NCBI RefSeq assembly: GCF_963678635.1
Contig: NC_087066.1
Location: forward strand, 29,269,301 to 29,333,300
Source: Symsagittifera roscoffensis
Lineage: Eukaryota > Xenacoelomorpha > Acoela > Convolutidae
DNA: 64,000 nucleotides
Direction: 5' to 3'
The position numbers and the translations under genes were made by a program. This document shows positions 35,783 through 48,499 of this stretch, one piece after another. The notes beneath the pieces were generated by a model. The model did not search any database. It was not told the origin of the DNA and was given only the letters and a program-made list of their open reading frames with translations. Within the stretch, counting starts at the first letter, position 1; every line of letters begins with the position of its first letter.

Positions 35783-36400
35783 ATTAACATTACGACGATG
35801 CATTTAATGCTGATTTATGACTTTATTGCTGATATATATGCATTTTTATAACGCTGGTATGGCCCAATCCAGTTTGTGCACTTACCGTAACTTAACGGAA
35901 GGTCCCCTTTTGTAATTTAATTTTAAAAAAAAATCAAACTCGGTTATTCGATAATTGTGATAGATTATTCCTGCATCAAAAGCAGCCATTAGTTCTACTT
36001 CGAGACCGATTTAATTCCCGCATCCAGGTATTTCGACAGTTATCATCGGTTTTTATTATCGTTCTCTTTATTATAGGTTAGGGTATTTTCTGAACCCTCC
36101 ATTATTACATAAGATTGGCCCAATTGTTGAAATAAATTTATTAAATAGATAAGATATGTTTGATGTTTGTGCCTGTTTGTCGAGTGCCCTCTGATGGATT
36201 TTAGAGGCAGTTCTGTCAAGTAGGTCTCTGATCTGGGGGAAGGAGTTCGTGGCCTGGAGAGTCTGGTGGTGCGGGGCTGGCTCGGGTGAGATTGTTCATT
36301 TTCAGCGAGTTTTATAGATTTTATTTTTCTCTAAACTAATTTGAAATAATTTTTTCTTCAAGTATAAAAGTCTAATAATGTTTTTATGGTATAATTTAGT

Positions 36401-39400
36401 CCCCAGACAACGAGGTCACTCCTAAAAACAGGGCTACTACTATTTATTATATTACTATTGTTTTTGTTCAGTAGATAAAAATCATCATCTCCATCGAAGA
36501 TGAATCAACCCTTTACCTCACTCTTTATCTGAAAATGAATCGCGACTTTAATTAAATTCAATTCAGTGCATGAACAGGAAGCTAAAAGTTTGTATAAAAC
36601 AGTTTGAGTCTTGGGCCCGAGACCCCTCCGGATTCTGGAATCCGGAGAAACAACTCTTATTTTTTTCCGGAAGGCTGGACACGTCGTCCAAACACCCTTC
36701 TCCGTTCGTGTGAACTCCTCGGTAACGATTGTAGCGGCACAATCGTTACAACTCGTAGTAGTTTCTGAGAATTTCTGACCACAATTTCAATCTTCTGCCG
36801 TTTTTTCGTAATTGTTCCCGCTGCATGTATTGTTGTTGTGTTTTTCTTCTGTTTTTTGTCCCAAAATGGCCGTTATAGCATTTTTCAGAAATGTGATGTC
36901 ACAATTCGAATTTTTTAAAGTTAACATGTCAAATAAACACCGACCCTTCCCGATTCGTCTAATCGTTTAAATAACGTCGCTAATCTGTTAAAACCATCAA
37001 TCTTCCAGGTCAGATGTTCTTTTCTGGTCGACAAAAACTTGAATGCGAAACTGCATTTTCGTACATTCTGGTCGAATGTCACAAAATTTCTTGCAAATTT
37101 AATCTATAAATTCTCTCGTTAACTTGACATTGTCGTCCTTCCTAAAATGGTTACTCAAACACACTGCCGTATTTGTAAAAACAGCTTGCGAGTCGGAGGT
37201 GTTTGGTGCTTCATATGACCAGGCTACATGCATGTAAAATGCAGCGGCCTAGCCCGCAGCAGTGATCACTATGACGATTTCAGTAGTCATCACTGCACCT
37301 CCCAATTTCATTCAGCTAACGACAAGCATGAATGCAATCCCCAAACCCTAGCTAAAACCACGCTCCCCAAATGCACCCTCACACTTCCACTGCCCCACAC
37401 TCACAAAACTTAGGAGAGTATCCCACTATAGAACCTAGAACAATACAAGACCCCTGGTCAAACCCTGTCCAGTACTCATAGAAACCACCAGGAAAATGTA
37501 CACCGAAGTGGTCCACTGGAAACTGGTCTTTATGATCTTGTCAAAAAATAAAGTTGCTGAAAACTTCATTGAAACCATCAATACAACTTTGAACAGCCTA
37601 ATAGAAAACAACGAAAATACCTTCGCAATGCACGCAGCAATGATTTTCTCACACTTACTACTCGACAAAACAAAGTCCGAAAATGATGGATCTTTATCCA
37701 AAACAATAGCAAGGCGACTTAAGCAATGGGAAGACGGAGACCTGGATGGACTAAATAACGAAGGGAAGGCGCTGCAAATGCGCTTGTTGATAGGAAGTAG
37801 AAGAAAAACTGAAACTGAAGCACAACAATTTAACAAACTAATGATTACTGAAAAATATCAAGCGTAATTGCAAAACTAACAGACACGTCCAAAGGCGTTC
37901 TTTCACTCGACGAGATCGTCAAAGGTAAGACAGTAGAACAGACTATCATAGAGAAGCACTCACCATCTAAACCAATTGATGAGAACTATATTACACCAGT
38001 CTCAAACGAAACAATTGCTTTCCATCCATCGATACTTGATCAGATAAACGCTCAACATATCAAGAAGGCAGCCATGAGAACGCACAGTTTGCATGGACCA
38101 TCTGGCCTCGATGCAAATGAATGTAGACGTATTTTAACTCATTTCGAGCAACAATCAGTTGAGCTTTCAAAAATCAATTGCTAAAAATGCCAAAAAATTG
38201 GCCACCGAAGAACTAAATCCAGAACTAATGGAACCATATAACGCATGTAGATTATTACCCTTAGATAAGAATCCAGGAGTAAGACCCATAGGCATAGGAG
38301 AAGTTTTGCGTAGGATAATAGGGCGAACATTAACCAAATGCCTAAAAAACGAACTCAAGTCGCTCAGTTCGAACTACCAACTCTGTCTAGGACAAAAATG
38401 TGGCATTGAATATGCGATTCACACGCTAAGAGATCAATACAGCAAAACTTCCGCCGATGCTGTTTTACTGATAGATGCCGAAAACGCTCTCAACTCGCTA
38501 ACCGAAAGCTGGCATTGAAACACATCAAAAATACCCGCCCTTCTCTTTTAACGATGATTCAGAACTCCTACTCCAATCCATCTAAACTGTTCGTTAACAA
38601 AAAAACATCTACTCTGAAGAAGGGAAAACCCAGGGGGATCAGCATGCAATGGCCATGTACGGCCATAATACGCCTCATAAAACTTTTATCAGTAGATGAT
38701 GTAATCGAGAAATGGTACGCAGACGACAGAAACGTAGTCGGTAAATTAAGTAATCTACGACCCGTCCTCGATAAAAATGTATCACTGGGTAATTTTTTCG
38801 GCTACCACGTGAAAGCATCCAAATGCCAACTCAATCTCAAGAATGAAAAACTCGGTGAAGCTCAGAAAATCTTCGCAAATACAGTAATCACGATAAAGAC
38901 AGGAGCACGAGTGCTTGGCTCAGTTATAGGAACAGTATGTGAATGTAAAAAGTTCCTCGAGTTTCAACAGAATGAGCGAATCAAAATTTTGAAAAAACTT
39001 ATGAAAATCGCTAAAACCTCCCCCCAAAACGTTTATGCGTGCTATACTAAAAGATTTCAAGAAAAGCTTTCATTTCTTACCAGGAGAACGCCTAACACTA
39101 TGGAAAAGTTAGAAATATATGAAAATATTATCAAAGAACAATTAATACCTAACCTAGTCGGTAAAGACACTTTAAACCCCCAGTTCCGTGAGATATCTTC
39201 ATTACCCCTTAAAATGGACGGATTTAACATCAAGCTGCCATCCGATCATAAAAGCTATCTAGAATGGTCTAAGGAAACATCACTAGTACTGGAATCTCAA
39301 GATCCTGTTACAGCTGTAACACAGCAAGAAAAAATCTGTACGAAAATCAAAAAACTGAAAACTGATAGAACAAATCGAAAAAAAAACAAACCTCATTAAC

Positions 39401-40836
39401 TCCTTAAATGAAACAGATAAAAACGCAATCGACCTGGCCTCTGAAAAGAGAGCCTCTAACTGGCTTAATGCTTTATCACTGAGCAGATACATTTTCAACC
39501 TGAATAAATCAGAATTCAGAGATATTATTTACTTGAGATACGGATGGGAACCGACCGAAACCCCACTCACATGTGCATGTGGTAATAATTTTAACTTGAC
39601 ACATACGCTTCACTGTGCAAAGGGTGTTTACACACTAAGACACAATGAAATTAGAGACACATTCGCCAACCTCATGAACGAGGTATGCCATGACGTCGAG
39701 ATTGAGCCGAAACTTCAGCCGTTGCAAGGCGAAAACTTTGTCAACAATTCAACTACAACTAACTGAAGATGAGGCACGACTTGACATTAAGGCAAACGGA
39801 CCATGGGGTTCACGGTTCAGCCGCGCTTTCTTTGATGTGAAACTTTTCAACCCGCATGCCAAAACATCGCGAAAAATGCATAAAGACGCATACAAATACC
39901 ACGAAACGCTGAAGAACTCCAAATATCAGCAAAGAATTTTAAACGTAGAGCAGAGTAGCTTCTGCCCGCTAATTTTCGGATGCACCGGTGGCGCTTCTCC
40001 ACCAGCCACTGGGATGATACAGCGATTAGCCGAAAAAGTAAGTGAAAAAAGATAAGAAAGCTATCCAGAAGCTATAAACTACAAAAGAACTAAAATAAGC
40101 TTTGCGCTCCTGAGGAGCTCTATACTTTTTATAGGAGGTTGCAGATCGCTACGCAAAGTTCAATTGATCGACAACTCCATAAACGCTATTGTAGAGGAAG
40201 GACAGCTAAGATGAATTAACATTACGACGATGCATTTAATGCTGATTTATGACTTTATTGCTGATATATATGCATTTTTATAACGCTGGTATGGCCCAAT
40301 CCAGTTTGTGCACTTACCGTAACTTAACGGAAGGTCCCCTTTTGTAATTTAATTTTAAAAAAAAATCAAACTCGGTTATTCGATAATTGTGATAGATTAT
40401 TCCTGCATCAAAAGCAGCCATTAGTTCTACTTCGAGACCGATTTAATTCCCGCATCCAGGTATTTCGACAGTTATCATCGGTTTTTATTATCGTTCTCTT
40501 TATTATAGGTTAGGGTATTTTCTGAACCCTCCATTATTACATAAGATTGGCCCAATTGTTGAAATAAATTTATTAAATAGATAAGATATGTTTGATGTTT
40601 GTGCCTGTTTGTCGAGTGCCCTCTGATGGATTTTAGAGGCAGTTCTGTCAAGTAGGTCTCTGATCTGGGGGAAGGAGTTCGTGGCCTGGAGAGTCTGGTG
40701 GTGCGGGGCTGGCTCGGGTGAGATTGTTCATTTTCAGCGAGTTTTATAGATTTTATTTTTCTCTAAACTAATTTGAAATAATTTTTTCTTCAAGTATAAA
40801 AGTCTAATAATGTTTTTATGGTATAATTTAGTCCCC
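36401..40836 (+). mobile_element. Copy D: tandem duplicate of copy C
   Basis: Every landmark of 31970-36400 recurs 4431 bp later (4432 after the one-base difference near 35389/39820). The unit begins inside the DNA transposon of copy C, at CCCCAGACAACGAGG, so copy D carries that transposon without its left 236 bp (36401-37083). The junction at 36400 has a short TCCCC overlap. I noticed only about five differences over 4.43 kb. Confidence 0.93.
37147..40214 (+). pseudogene. Copy D ORF2: PHD-RT-RLE, same disablements as copy C
   Basis: It carries the PHD TGA, the frameshift after ITEKYQA, the shift after DAENALNSL and the altered motif B, all at the same relative positions as in copy C. Noticed differences are TEVVHWK for TEMVHWK, CQLNLKNEK for CQLILKNEK, one silent change near 37826, and the extra T near 39820 that restores the end frame (GPWGSRFSRAFFDVKLFNP). 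Confidence 0.9.
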
Positions 40837-40882
40837 TTGTGTCCAGTCAAATTTCCATTTACCCTTACGCCGCGCCGTCAAG

Positions 40883-40990
40883 ATGAGTAAAAACAATAAG
40901 CTGCGTACAATCAAAGAATGCTTAAAACCTTCAGGACTTTTCAATTGGATAAAATGTGATTGTCTTATCGAAAAAAACAAACCTCATTAA
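40883..40990 (+). other. 36-codon ORF start shared by the C-E array units (first copy)
   Basis: After the shared 3' flank, CCGTCAAGATGAG opens a frame MSKNNKLRTIKECLKPSGLF that continues for 36 codons. The second copy (44452-44559) has the same 24 N-terminal codons. It may be the 5' end of an ORF1 of another element or the start of an unrelated gene carried with the duplication. The first copy is cut by a junction near 40970 and ends in sequence taken from inside ORF2. Confidence 0.4.
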
Positions 40991-43900
40991 CTCCTTAAAT
41001 AGAACCTAGAACAATACAAGACCCCTGGTCAAACCCAGTCCAGTACTCATAGAAACCACCAGGAAAATATAAACCGAAGTGGTCCACTGGAAACCGGTCT
41101 TTATGATCTTGTCAAAAAATAAAGTTGCTTAAAACTTCATTGAAACCATCAATACTACTTTGAACAGCCTAATAGAAAACAACGAAAATACCTTCGCAAT
41201 GCACGCAGCAATGATTTTCTCACACTTACTACTCGACAAAACAAAGTCCGAAAATGATGGATCTTTATCCAAAACAATAGCAAGGCGACTTAAGCAATGG
41301 GAAGACGGAGACCTGGATGGACTAAATAACGAAGGGAAGGCGCTGCAAATGCGCTTGTTGATAGGAAGTAGAAGAAAAACTGAAACTGAAGCACAACAGT
41401 TTAACAAACTAATGATTACTGGAAAAATATCAAGCGTAATTGCAAAACTAACAGACACGTCCAAAGGCGTTCTTTCACTCGACGAGATCGTCAAAGGTAA
41501 GACAGTAGAACAGACTATCATAGAGAAGCACTCACCATCTAAACCAATTGATGAGAACTATATTACACCAGTCTCAAACGAAACAATTGCTTTCCATCCA
41601 TCGATACTTGATCAGATAAACGCTCAACATATCAAGAAGGCAGCCATGAGAACGCACAGTTTGCATGGACCATCTGGCCTCGATGCAAATGAATGTAGAC
41701 GTATTTCAACTCATTTCGAGCAACAATCAGTTGAGCTTTCAAAAATCAATGCTAAAAATGCCAAAAAATTGGCCACCGAAGAACTAAATCCAGAACTAAT
41801 GGAACCATATAACGCATGTAGATTATTACCCTTAGATAAGAATCCAGGAGTAAGACCCATAGGCATAGGAGAAGTTTTGCGTAGGATATAGGGCGAACAT
41901 TAACCAAATGCCTAAAAAACGAACTCAAGTCGCTCAGTTCGAACTACCAACTCTGTCTAGGACAAAAATGTGGCATTGAATATGCGATTCACACGCTAAG
42001 AGATCAATACAGCAAAACCTCCGCCGATGCTGTTTTACTGATAGATGCCGAAAACGCTCTCAACTCGCTAACCGAAAGCTGGCATTGAAAAACATCAAAA
42101 ATACCCGCCCTTCTCTTTTAACGACGATTCAGAACTCCTACTCCAATCCATCTAAACTGTTCGTTAACAAAAAAACATCTACTCTGAAGAAGGGAAAACC
42201 CAGGGGGATCAGCATGCAATGGCCATGTACGGCCATAATACGCCTCATAAAATTTTTATCAGTAGATGATGTAATCGAGAAATGGTACGCAGACGACAGA
42301 AACGTAGTCGGTAAATTAAGTAATCTACGACCCGTCCTCGATAAAAATGTATCACTGAGTAAATTTTTCGGCTACCACGTGAAAGCATCCGAATGCCAAC
42401 TCATTCTCAAGAATGAAACACTCGGTGAAGCTCAGAAAATCTTCGCAAATACAGTAATCACGATAAAGACAAGAACCCGAGTGCTTGGCTCAGTTATAGG
42501 AACAGTATGTGAATGTAAAAAGTTCCTCGAGTTTCAACAGAATGAGCGAATCAAAATTTTGAAAAAACTTATGAAAATTGCTAAAACCTCCCCCCAAAAC
42601 GTTTATGCGTGCTATACTAAAGGAGTTCAAGAAAAGCTTTCATTTCTTACCAGGAGAACGCCTAACACTATGGAAAAGTTAGAAATATATGAAAATATTA
42701 TCAAAGAACAATTAATACCTAACCTAGTCGGTAAAGACACTTTAAACCCCCAGTTCCATGAGAAATCTTCATTACCCCTTAAAATGGACGGATTTAACAT
42801 CAAGCTGCCATCCGATCATAAAAGCTATCTAGAATGGTCTAAGGAAACATCACTAGTACTGGAATCTCAAGATCCTGTTACAGCTGTAACACAGCAAGAA
42901 AAAATCTGTACGAAAATCAAAAAACTGAAAACTGATAGAACAAATCGAAAAAAAAACAAAGCTCATTAACTCCTTAAATGAAACAGATAAAAACGCAATC
43001 GACCTGGCCTCTGAAAAGAGAGCCTCTAACTGGCTTAATGCTTTGTCACTGAGCAGATACATTTTCAACCTGAATAAATCAGAATTCAGAGATATTATTT
43101 ACTTGAGATACGGATGGGAACCGACCGAAACCCCACTCACATGTGCATGTGGTAATAATTTTAACTTGACACATGCGCTTCACTGTGCAAAGGGTGTTTA
43201 CACACTAAGACACAATGAAATTAGAGACACATTCGCCAACCTCATGAACGAGGTTTGCCATGACGTCGAGATTGAGCCGAAACTTCAGCCGTTGCAAGGC
43301 AAAAACTTTGTCAACAATTCAACTACAACTAACTGAAGATGAGGCACGACTTGACATTAAGGCAAACGGACCATGGGATTCATGGTTCAGCCGCGCTTTC
43401 TTTGATGTGAAACTTTTCAACCCGCATGCCAAAACATCGCGAAAAATGCATAAAGACGCATACAAATACCACGAAACGCTGAAGAACTCCAAATATCAGC
43501 AAAGAATTTTAAACGTAGAGCAGAGTAGCTTCTGCCCGCTAATTTTCGGATGCACCGGTGGCGCTGCTCCACCAGCCACTTGGATGATACAGCGATTAGC
43601 CGGAAAAGTAAGTGAAAAAAGATAAGAAAGCTATCCAGAATCTATAAACTACAAAAGAACTAAAATAAGCTTTGTGCTCCTGAGGAGCTCTATACTTTTT
43701 ATAAGAGGTTGCAGATCGCTACGCAAAGTTCAATTGATCGACAACTCCATAAACGCTATTGTAGAGGAAGGACGGCTAAGATGAATTAACATTACGACGA
43801 TGCAATTAATGCTGATTTATGACTTTATTGCTGATATATATGCATGTTTATAACGCTGGTATGGCCCAATCCAGTTTGTGCACTTACCGTAACTTAACGG

Positions 43901-44400
43901 AAGGGCCCCTTTTGTAATTTAATTTTAAAAAAAATCAAACTCGGTTATTCGATAATTGTGATAGATTATTCCTGCATCAAAAGCAGCCATTATTTCTACT
44001 TCGAGACCGATTCAATTCCCGCATCCAGGTATTTCGACAGTTATCATCGGTTTTTATTATTGTTCTCTTTATTATAGGTTAGGGTAATTTCTGAACCCTC
44101 CATTATTAAATAAGATTGGCCCAATTGTTGAAATAAATTTATTAAATAGATAAGATATGTTTGATGTTTGTGCCTGTTTGTCGAGTGCCCTCTGATGGAT
44201 TTTAGAGGCAGTTCTGTCAAGTAGGTCTCTGATCTGGGGGAAGGAGTTCGTGGCCTGGAGAGTCTGGTGGTGCGGGGCTGGCTCGGGTGAGATTGTTCCT
44301 TTTCAGCGAGTTTTATAGATTTTATTTTTCTCTAAATTAATTTGAAATAATTTTTTCTTCAAGTATAAAAGTCTAATAATGTTTTTATGGGTTAATTTAG
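40960..44400 (+). mobile_element. Copy E: third, 5'-rearranged array unit
   Basis: From about 41000 to 44400 it follows copy D with an offset of about 3570 bp and slightly more divergence. Its 5' end is a patchwork. About 30 bp identical to the middle of ORF2 (AACAAACCTCATTAACTCCT, as at 39384) is joined directly to AGAACCTAGAACAATACAAG, which in copy D lies at 37431. There is no PHD region and no DNA transposon. Its 3' flank repeats the block found after copy D. Confidence 0.87.
41000..43784 (+). pseudogene. Copy E ORF2: RT-RLE part, PHD missing, frameshifted
   Basis: The region 41160-41891 is one open frame because E keeps the G lost in C and D (MITGKISSVIAKL) and has a compensated KINAKNAKK. 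It then breaks at GTAGGATATAGGG, where one A is missing. The shift after DAENALNSL and the altered motif B (GKPRGISMQW) are shared with C and D. The C-terminus has CACGNNFNLTHALHC, RHNEIRD, RLDIKANGPWDSWF and FFDVKLFNP, ending at TGA 43782-43784. Confidence 0.85.
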
Positions 44401-44451
44401 TCCCCTTGTGTCCAGTTAATTTTCCATTTACCCTTACGCCGCGCCGTCAAG

Positions 44452-44559
44452 ATGAGTAAAAACAATAAGCTGCGTACAATCAAAGAATGCTTAAAACCTT
44501 CAGGACTTTTCAATTGGATAAGATGTGATTGTTGTTCTGAATGGAATCAAATCAATTAA
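44452..44559 (+). other. 36-codon ORF start shared by the C-E array units (second copy)
   Basis: MSKNNKLRTIKECLKPSGLF, then NWIRCDCCSEWNQIN and stop. CDCC followed by WN resembles the start of a zinc-finger or PHD-like module, but the frame ends too early to tell. It marks the right end of the duplicated block. Confidence 0.4.
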
Positions 44560-45241
44560 AAAAATTTCCAGACAAAAAAATTGAAAAATAATTAATTACT
44601 TTTAGAGTTTAAAAGTATTGTAATCGTAATATTAATTTAGAGGTCAACTGCGATTGGCTAATTTTTAACATGATGGTTTAGAACCAAAATGTATGTGATT
44701 TATTGTAAAATAACATTTGTAAATTGATGTTTTTTTTGTCATTTAGATTGGTTTATTGTAGAAATTCTGACGATGCACATAGTCGCAAAAGGTTTGAAAC
44801 TTACTTTTAGCAAAAATTTCTTAGGAATCAAATCAATTGTATCAAGTGTAAATATAACTCTCAGCGACTAAGATCCAATGATTTCAAAGTCCTATGTGTT
44901 AATGTGAAAGCTATCAACAAGGCTTCAATTAGTGATGACTAAAGGCTAGATAATTATCTCAATACAGTCATTTCTACTGTTCGAGTGCTCAAAAGAGTAC
45001 CTGAGGACCATGGCAGAAAGTGATTCGGTTAAAATGATTGATATTTTCTTCATGTAGAAAAATATAATTTTGGCTACTTTTTCTGACGTCCTTCTTTTTT
45101 TGTCATGAGCATCCCAAAAGAAATAGTCGTAAATAGACGACAGCTATTAACTCTATAGTAAACAAAAAAAATAGAGCCAATAATGTTTCACGGCTTAAAG
45201 TCCTTCCTCGAGGGTGAAACCTGCACAGACAGGTATCGAGA
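44560..45241. other. No recognised content
   Basis: AT-rich sequence between the tandem array and the next element remnant. The only ORF (minus strand, 45103-45315) has no recognisable motif. Confidence 0.4.
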
Positions 45242-47340
45242 ATGAAGCTAATCAGCAGCCAGCTCAATGAGGGTAAAATAAAAGGAGGAGCAAAACTGGC
45301 CGCTCCAAATGACAACGCAGAAACTTTTTTGATTCCTAACTATGAAAAAATGCATATAAGCACCCAAAAAAAAGACGATAAAAATGCTACAAACCCGAAA
45401 AACATCGATAGTTTTTTCAAAACTGAGTTCGAGGTGTACAAAGCAAAAAAGTCAATTTCAAATGGTTGGAGAACCGGACGGACAAGATTGTTCCCCAAGT
45501 TGTTAAATGCCTTTTTAGAAAATCAGATGGCAATGCGGGGCCCAGTTTTTTGAAATTGCTCAAAATCTCCTAAACTTGATAGTTGAGACCTTTCTTATTT
45601 GGAGCAAAACCTATCGCCCTCGTAAAAAGAGACAGTGGTTTGCGATCCATTGCCATTTTCTAAATGCGCAGTAATTTTGGGATTTTTCAATTAGGATCTA
45701 CATTTAACCGAGGAGCTTAAAATGCTGCACACTCATTTAGAAATTTGATAGAGCGTGACGATAACACGAAGTGCGCAATTTTACTTGAATTAATTTTTAG
45801 CAAATCACTTAAATCGCTTAAAAGAGAAACTATGCTGAATCACGTTTTTTCAAATCACCGGCAACTGTTCAAATATACTAATTGCGCCTACAGTAAACCG
45901 ATTTATCTTTTTTTATGTAGATTCCATCTTTATGTTGGAGGACGGAACACAACAAGTGATCCCGAGACTCCTGAGTTTTCTGCTGAAATAATAAGGACGC
46001 TAGTTAAAAAGGTTAAATCCAAAATATAAGTTTGGTATTTAGATGATGGAAACTTAGCCGGTGACTACAAGATTGTGCTGCAAGTCCTTGAAAACAGACT
46101 GAAATTAGAAAACTACAGCTTGAGCCTAAACACAGAAAAATGCAAGCTATGTTTTCAAGGACAAACCACAAGTACGCAGTAAAATACAGTTATAGGTCAA
46201 TTTCGAAAGTCTGTCATAACTAAAAATCAAATCCAAGGATGAATTTGTAATATTGGGCTCCTCTATAAGCCAATCTTGTCAAAAAGAAAGCAAAATGAAA
46301 AAATAGGTGAGCTGGAAAATATTTTTGAGGTTTTTGTTAAGCTAGATGTACATTTTGGTTTTCAGAAAATTGCTTAAGCTTGCCGAACCTCCTATAGTTT
46401 TTGCGTACAAGTCCTTATTTTTTGCGGAGTGATTTTTTGAAAAAATACGATAGAACTTTAGGAAACTCTATATGCACGGTAACAAATGCAAAAACGATTG
46501 ATAGCCAATTTTTGCAAGCAGTTCTCCCGGCAGCCAAAGGTATCTTCCGATCGCTTCCTACCTTTACGCGCTTTTTCAAAGTCGGCAGTAGGATTGAGAT
46601 TTTTGGTTTGGAGCGCGAGGATGGATCATATAATGGTGCATAAGAACTTTGGTTTGATTCATTAACAATTGAATTAGTCCCGAAAAAAGATTTAAAAAAA
46701 CGATTGAGCCCATTTTTGATACAGAAATTCCTCAGATGGTTTTGAAAAATGATTTTCGTGACGTAAAAAGGGTCATTGCTTACCAAAATAAGTTCTTCAA
46801 ATCACAATGGTTGATTGTCATGCGGTATAAAACCTGAGATTGAAGTTGTCGAATCAGCAGATTAGGATAGCAGTTGGACTCCGCCTAGGTTTAAAAAACA
46901 TACACTCGTTTGCGGAAAAGATGTAAGCGAAGTTGGATGGAAGGATTTTTTTGTCCCAAAAAGGCAGGTAGATTCTCTAGGCATTCCAATTTGAATGCCC
47001 CCATAAAGCAAAATCTCGCCTCCACTCACATTCCGTCTGTTTTAGAGCCACGACATCTCTACAGTACAGATCAGAAGCGACCATACGATGTGACGTTTGT
47101 CCCATGGGCTGTTGCTAGGCAGCTTCTGTGGGATGTAACTGTAGTTGACTCCCTAGTTCTAAGTAGAATAAGCGCAGGCTTGGTTGATAGTCCCAGATGG
47201 GCCGCGGCCAAGGCAAAAGATCAAAAATCTGACATATACAAAGATTCAAATAATGATGGATATAATTTTCAACCAATAGCTTTGACGTTCAGGGTGCTGC
47301 CGTCCCGAGCACTGAGATGTTTATGAAGAAGTTTTGTCAA
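45242..47340 (+). pseudogene. Second RLE-like retroelement family (YLDD reverse transcriptase), decayed
   Basis: Pieces of one RT protein can be followed through several frames: FLFGAKPIALVKRDSGLRS (about 45590), LIERDDNTKC, LKRETMLNHVFSNH (near motif A), DPETPEFSAEII (motif B remnant), VWYLDDGNLAGDYKIVLQ (motif C, about 46030), LSLNTEKCKLCF, LQAVLPAAKG (about 46512), then KKAGRFSRHSNLN, IPSVLEP, KRPYDVTFVPWA and LLWDVTVVDSL (46960-47150). The SRHxxxN, RP-D and WDVT series is the RLE-type nuclease pattern of this RT group. In typical members the middle motif is RPDG; here it is RPYD. Stops and shifts are frequent, so the copy is old. It is distinct from copies A-F, which have YADD and DVKxFNP. 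Confidence 0.78.
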
Positions 47341-48430
47341 AAAAATTTGCACGTTTTTTGAGGGACCCACGGCAGGTTGTTTTTTGAAGCAGAGAGTCTT
47401 CCTTGCAAAACAGGTTGCGAACTCTGCCTGAGTACTCAGCAGTATTAATGATAAAAAATACCTTCGGAGAATTTTTCATTTATAGAGCCAAGGGAATAAA
47501 AGCTTAGCTTTATAGAACTATGTGATAAATCCTTAGCCTCATATCAGGTCATTTTTTTTGAGTTACTTACACTTTCGGTTTATTTTATAAAGGTATTAAG
47601 TTTCTCAATCTGGTTGGCTTGATTCCCAACCATCTGACTCTCTCTACTTTTACCGATATTATACTTTACTCTTCCATATCTAGAAAACTTTGAAGATTTG
47701 ACTGGATAAAATGCTGAAAAGATTTCTGACTGTATTTTCGGTTACTATGATACTTCGGATCTTCTGATGATTTGAGACAATTAGTAAGTTAGGCAATTGA
47801 ACATACACTGCACAGTTGAAGTAAAGTTACCGGTACAAAATTTAGACGCCTAATTAAAGCTTCTGGAATTCTGGAATCTGCACGCAGTCAAAGTTTTGTC
47901 ATTCATAGGTACAAGATCTCTCATCATGAAATAATTTCTTATTTATTATTAATCGAATCTGGTGCCTTCAATGGGAGGATTTTAGAGACAAGTGCGTTGT
48001 ATGCCTGGATGCTCGAGGTTTCATATTTTCAAAGCTGCTCCGAAGAATTACTCATTAATAGCAGATTCACAGTCTAGGTTTTTAAAAACTGTCAACATCA
48101 ATATCCTTCCACTCCTTGGAGCCGGTATAAGGCACGCATACGACATCAAGCGAGATCTGAGAGAGTTTCACTGAGAGTTCAGGCAAAAGTCGAGTCGAAT
48201 AACCGCGGTGTCAGTAGCCTTAAGTCAAGTAGACGCTAATTTAAACCAGATACAAATCTCCTCAACAACGATGGCCTAAAAAACATCAAAAACGTACCTA
48301 ATCAAAGGCAAACATTTGTACTGGAAACACGACAAGAAACTGAATGAAGCCGAAAACACAAAGAAGATAACTTGTCATACGAACAATTGTCAGTGTGCCG
48401 ATCTGGGGAACACTCAACGTCAGTAAATCA
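47341..48430. other. No recognised gene
   Basis: Spacer between two retroelement remnants. A 60-aa ORF at 47992-48174 has no recognisable domain, and no repeat structure stands out. Confidence 0.4.
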
Positions 48431-48440
48431 GTGAGTATAC

Positions 48441-48494
48441 TTAGTACTGATTTTCCAAAGGTACCTCTTGGTGCCACCGGTTGATCAGTACTAA
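48441..48494. repeat. Short inverted repeat
   Basis: TTAGTACTGAT (48441-48451) and ATCAGTACTAA (48484-48494) are perfect 11-bp complements around a 32-base loop. GGTGCCACCGGTT in the loop is echoed by GGTGCCACCAGTT just outside it (about 48534). Confidence 0.75.
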
Positions 48495-48499
48495 ATTAT

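Larger units (their letters stand above)
31633..36400 (+). mobile_element. Copy C: retroelement copy with a DNA transposon in its ORF1 remnant
   Basis: 31633-31733 matches the 3' end of copy B ORF1 (CACCTAACCTCAATC..., CTCGTTCTACGGTAATGATT). The match resumes at 32653 (TTTCTTGCAAATTTAATC) after a 919-bp insertion. ORF2 follows. The 3' flank (35931-36400) has the AATTGTTGAAATAAATTTAT motif and about 240 further bases shared with copies D and E. Confidence 0.85.

Noticed and set aside
31969-44400. CRISPR-like or satellite interpretation of the regular repeats
   Set aside because: The repeats are multi-kilobase retroelement units, with no short repeat-spacer structure and no cas-like genes. The host genes have introns, so this is a eukaryote.
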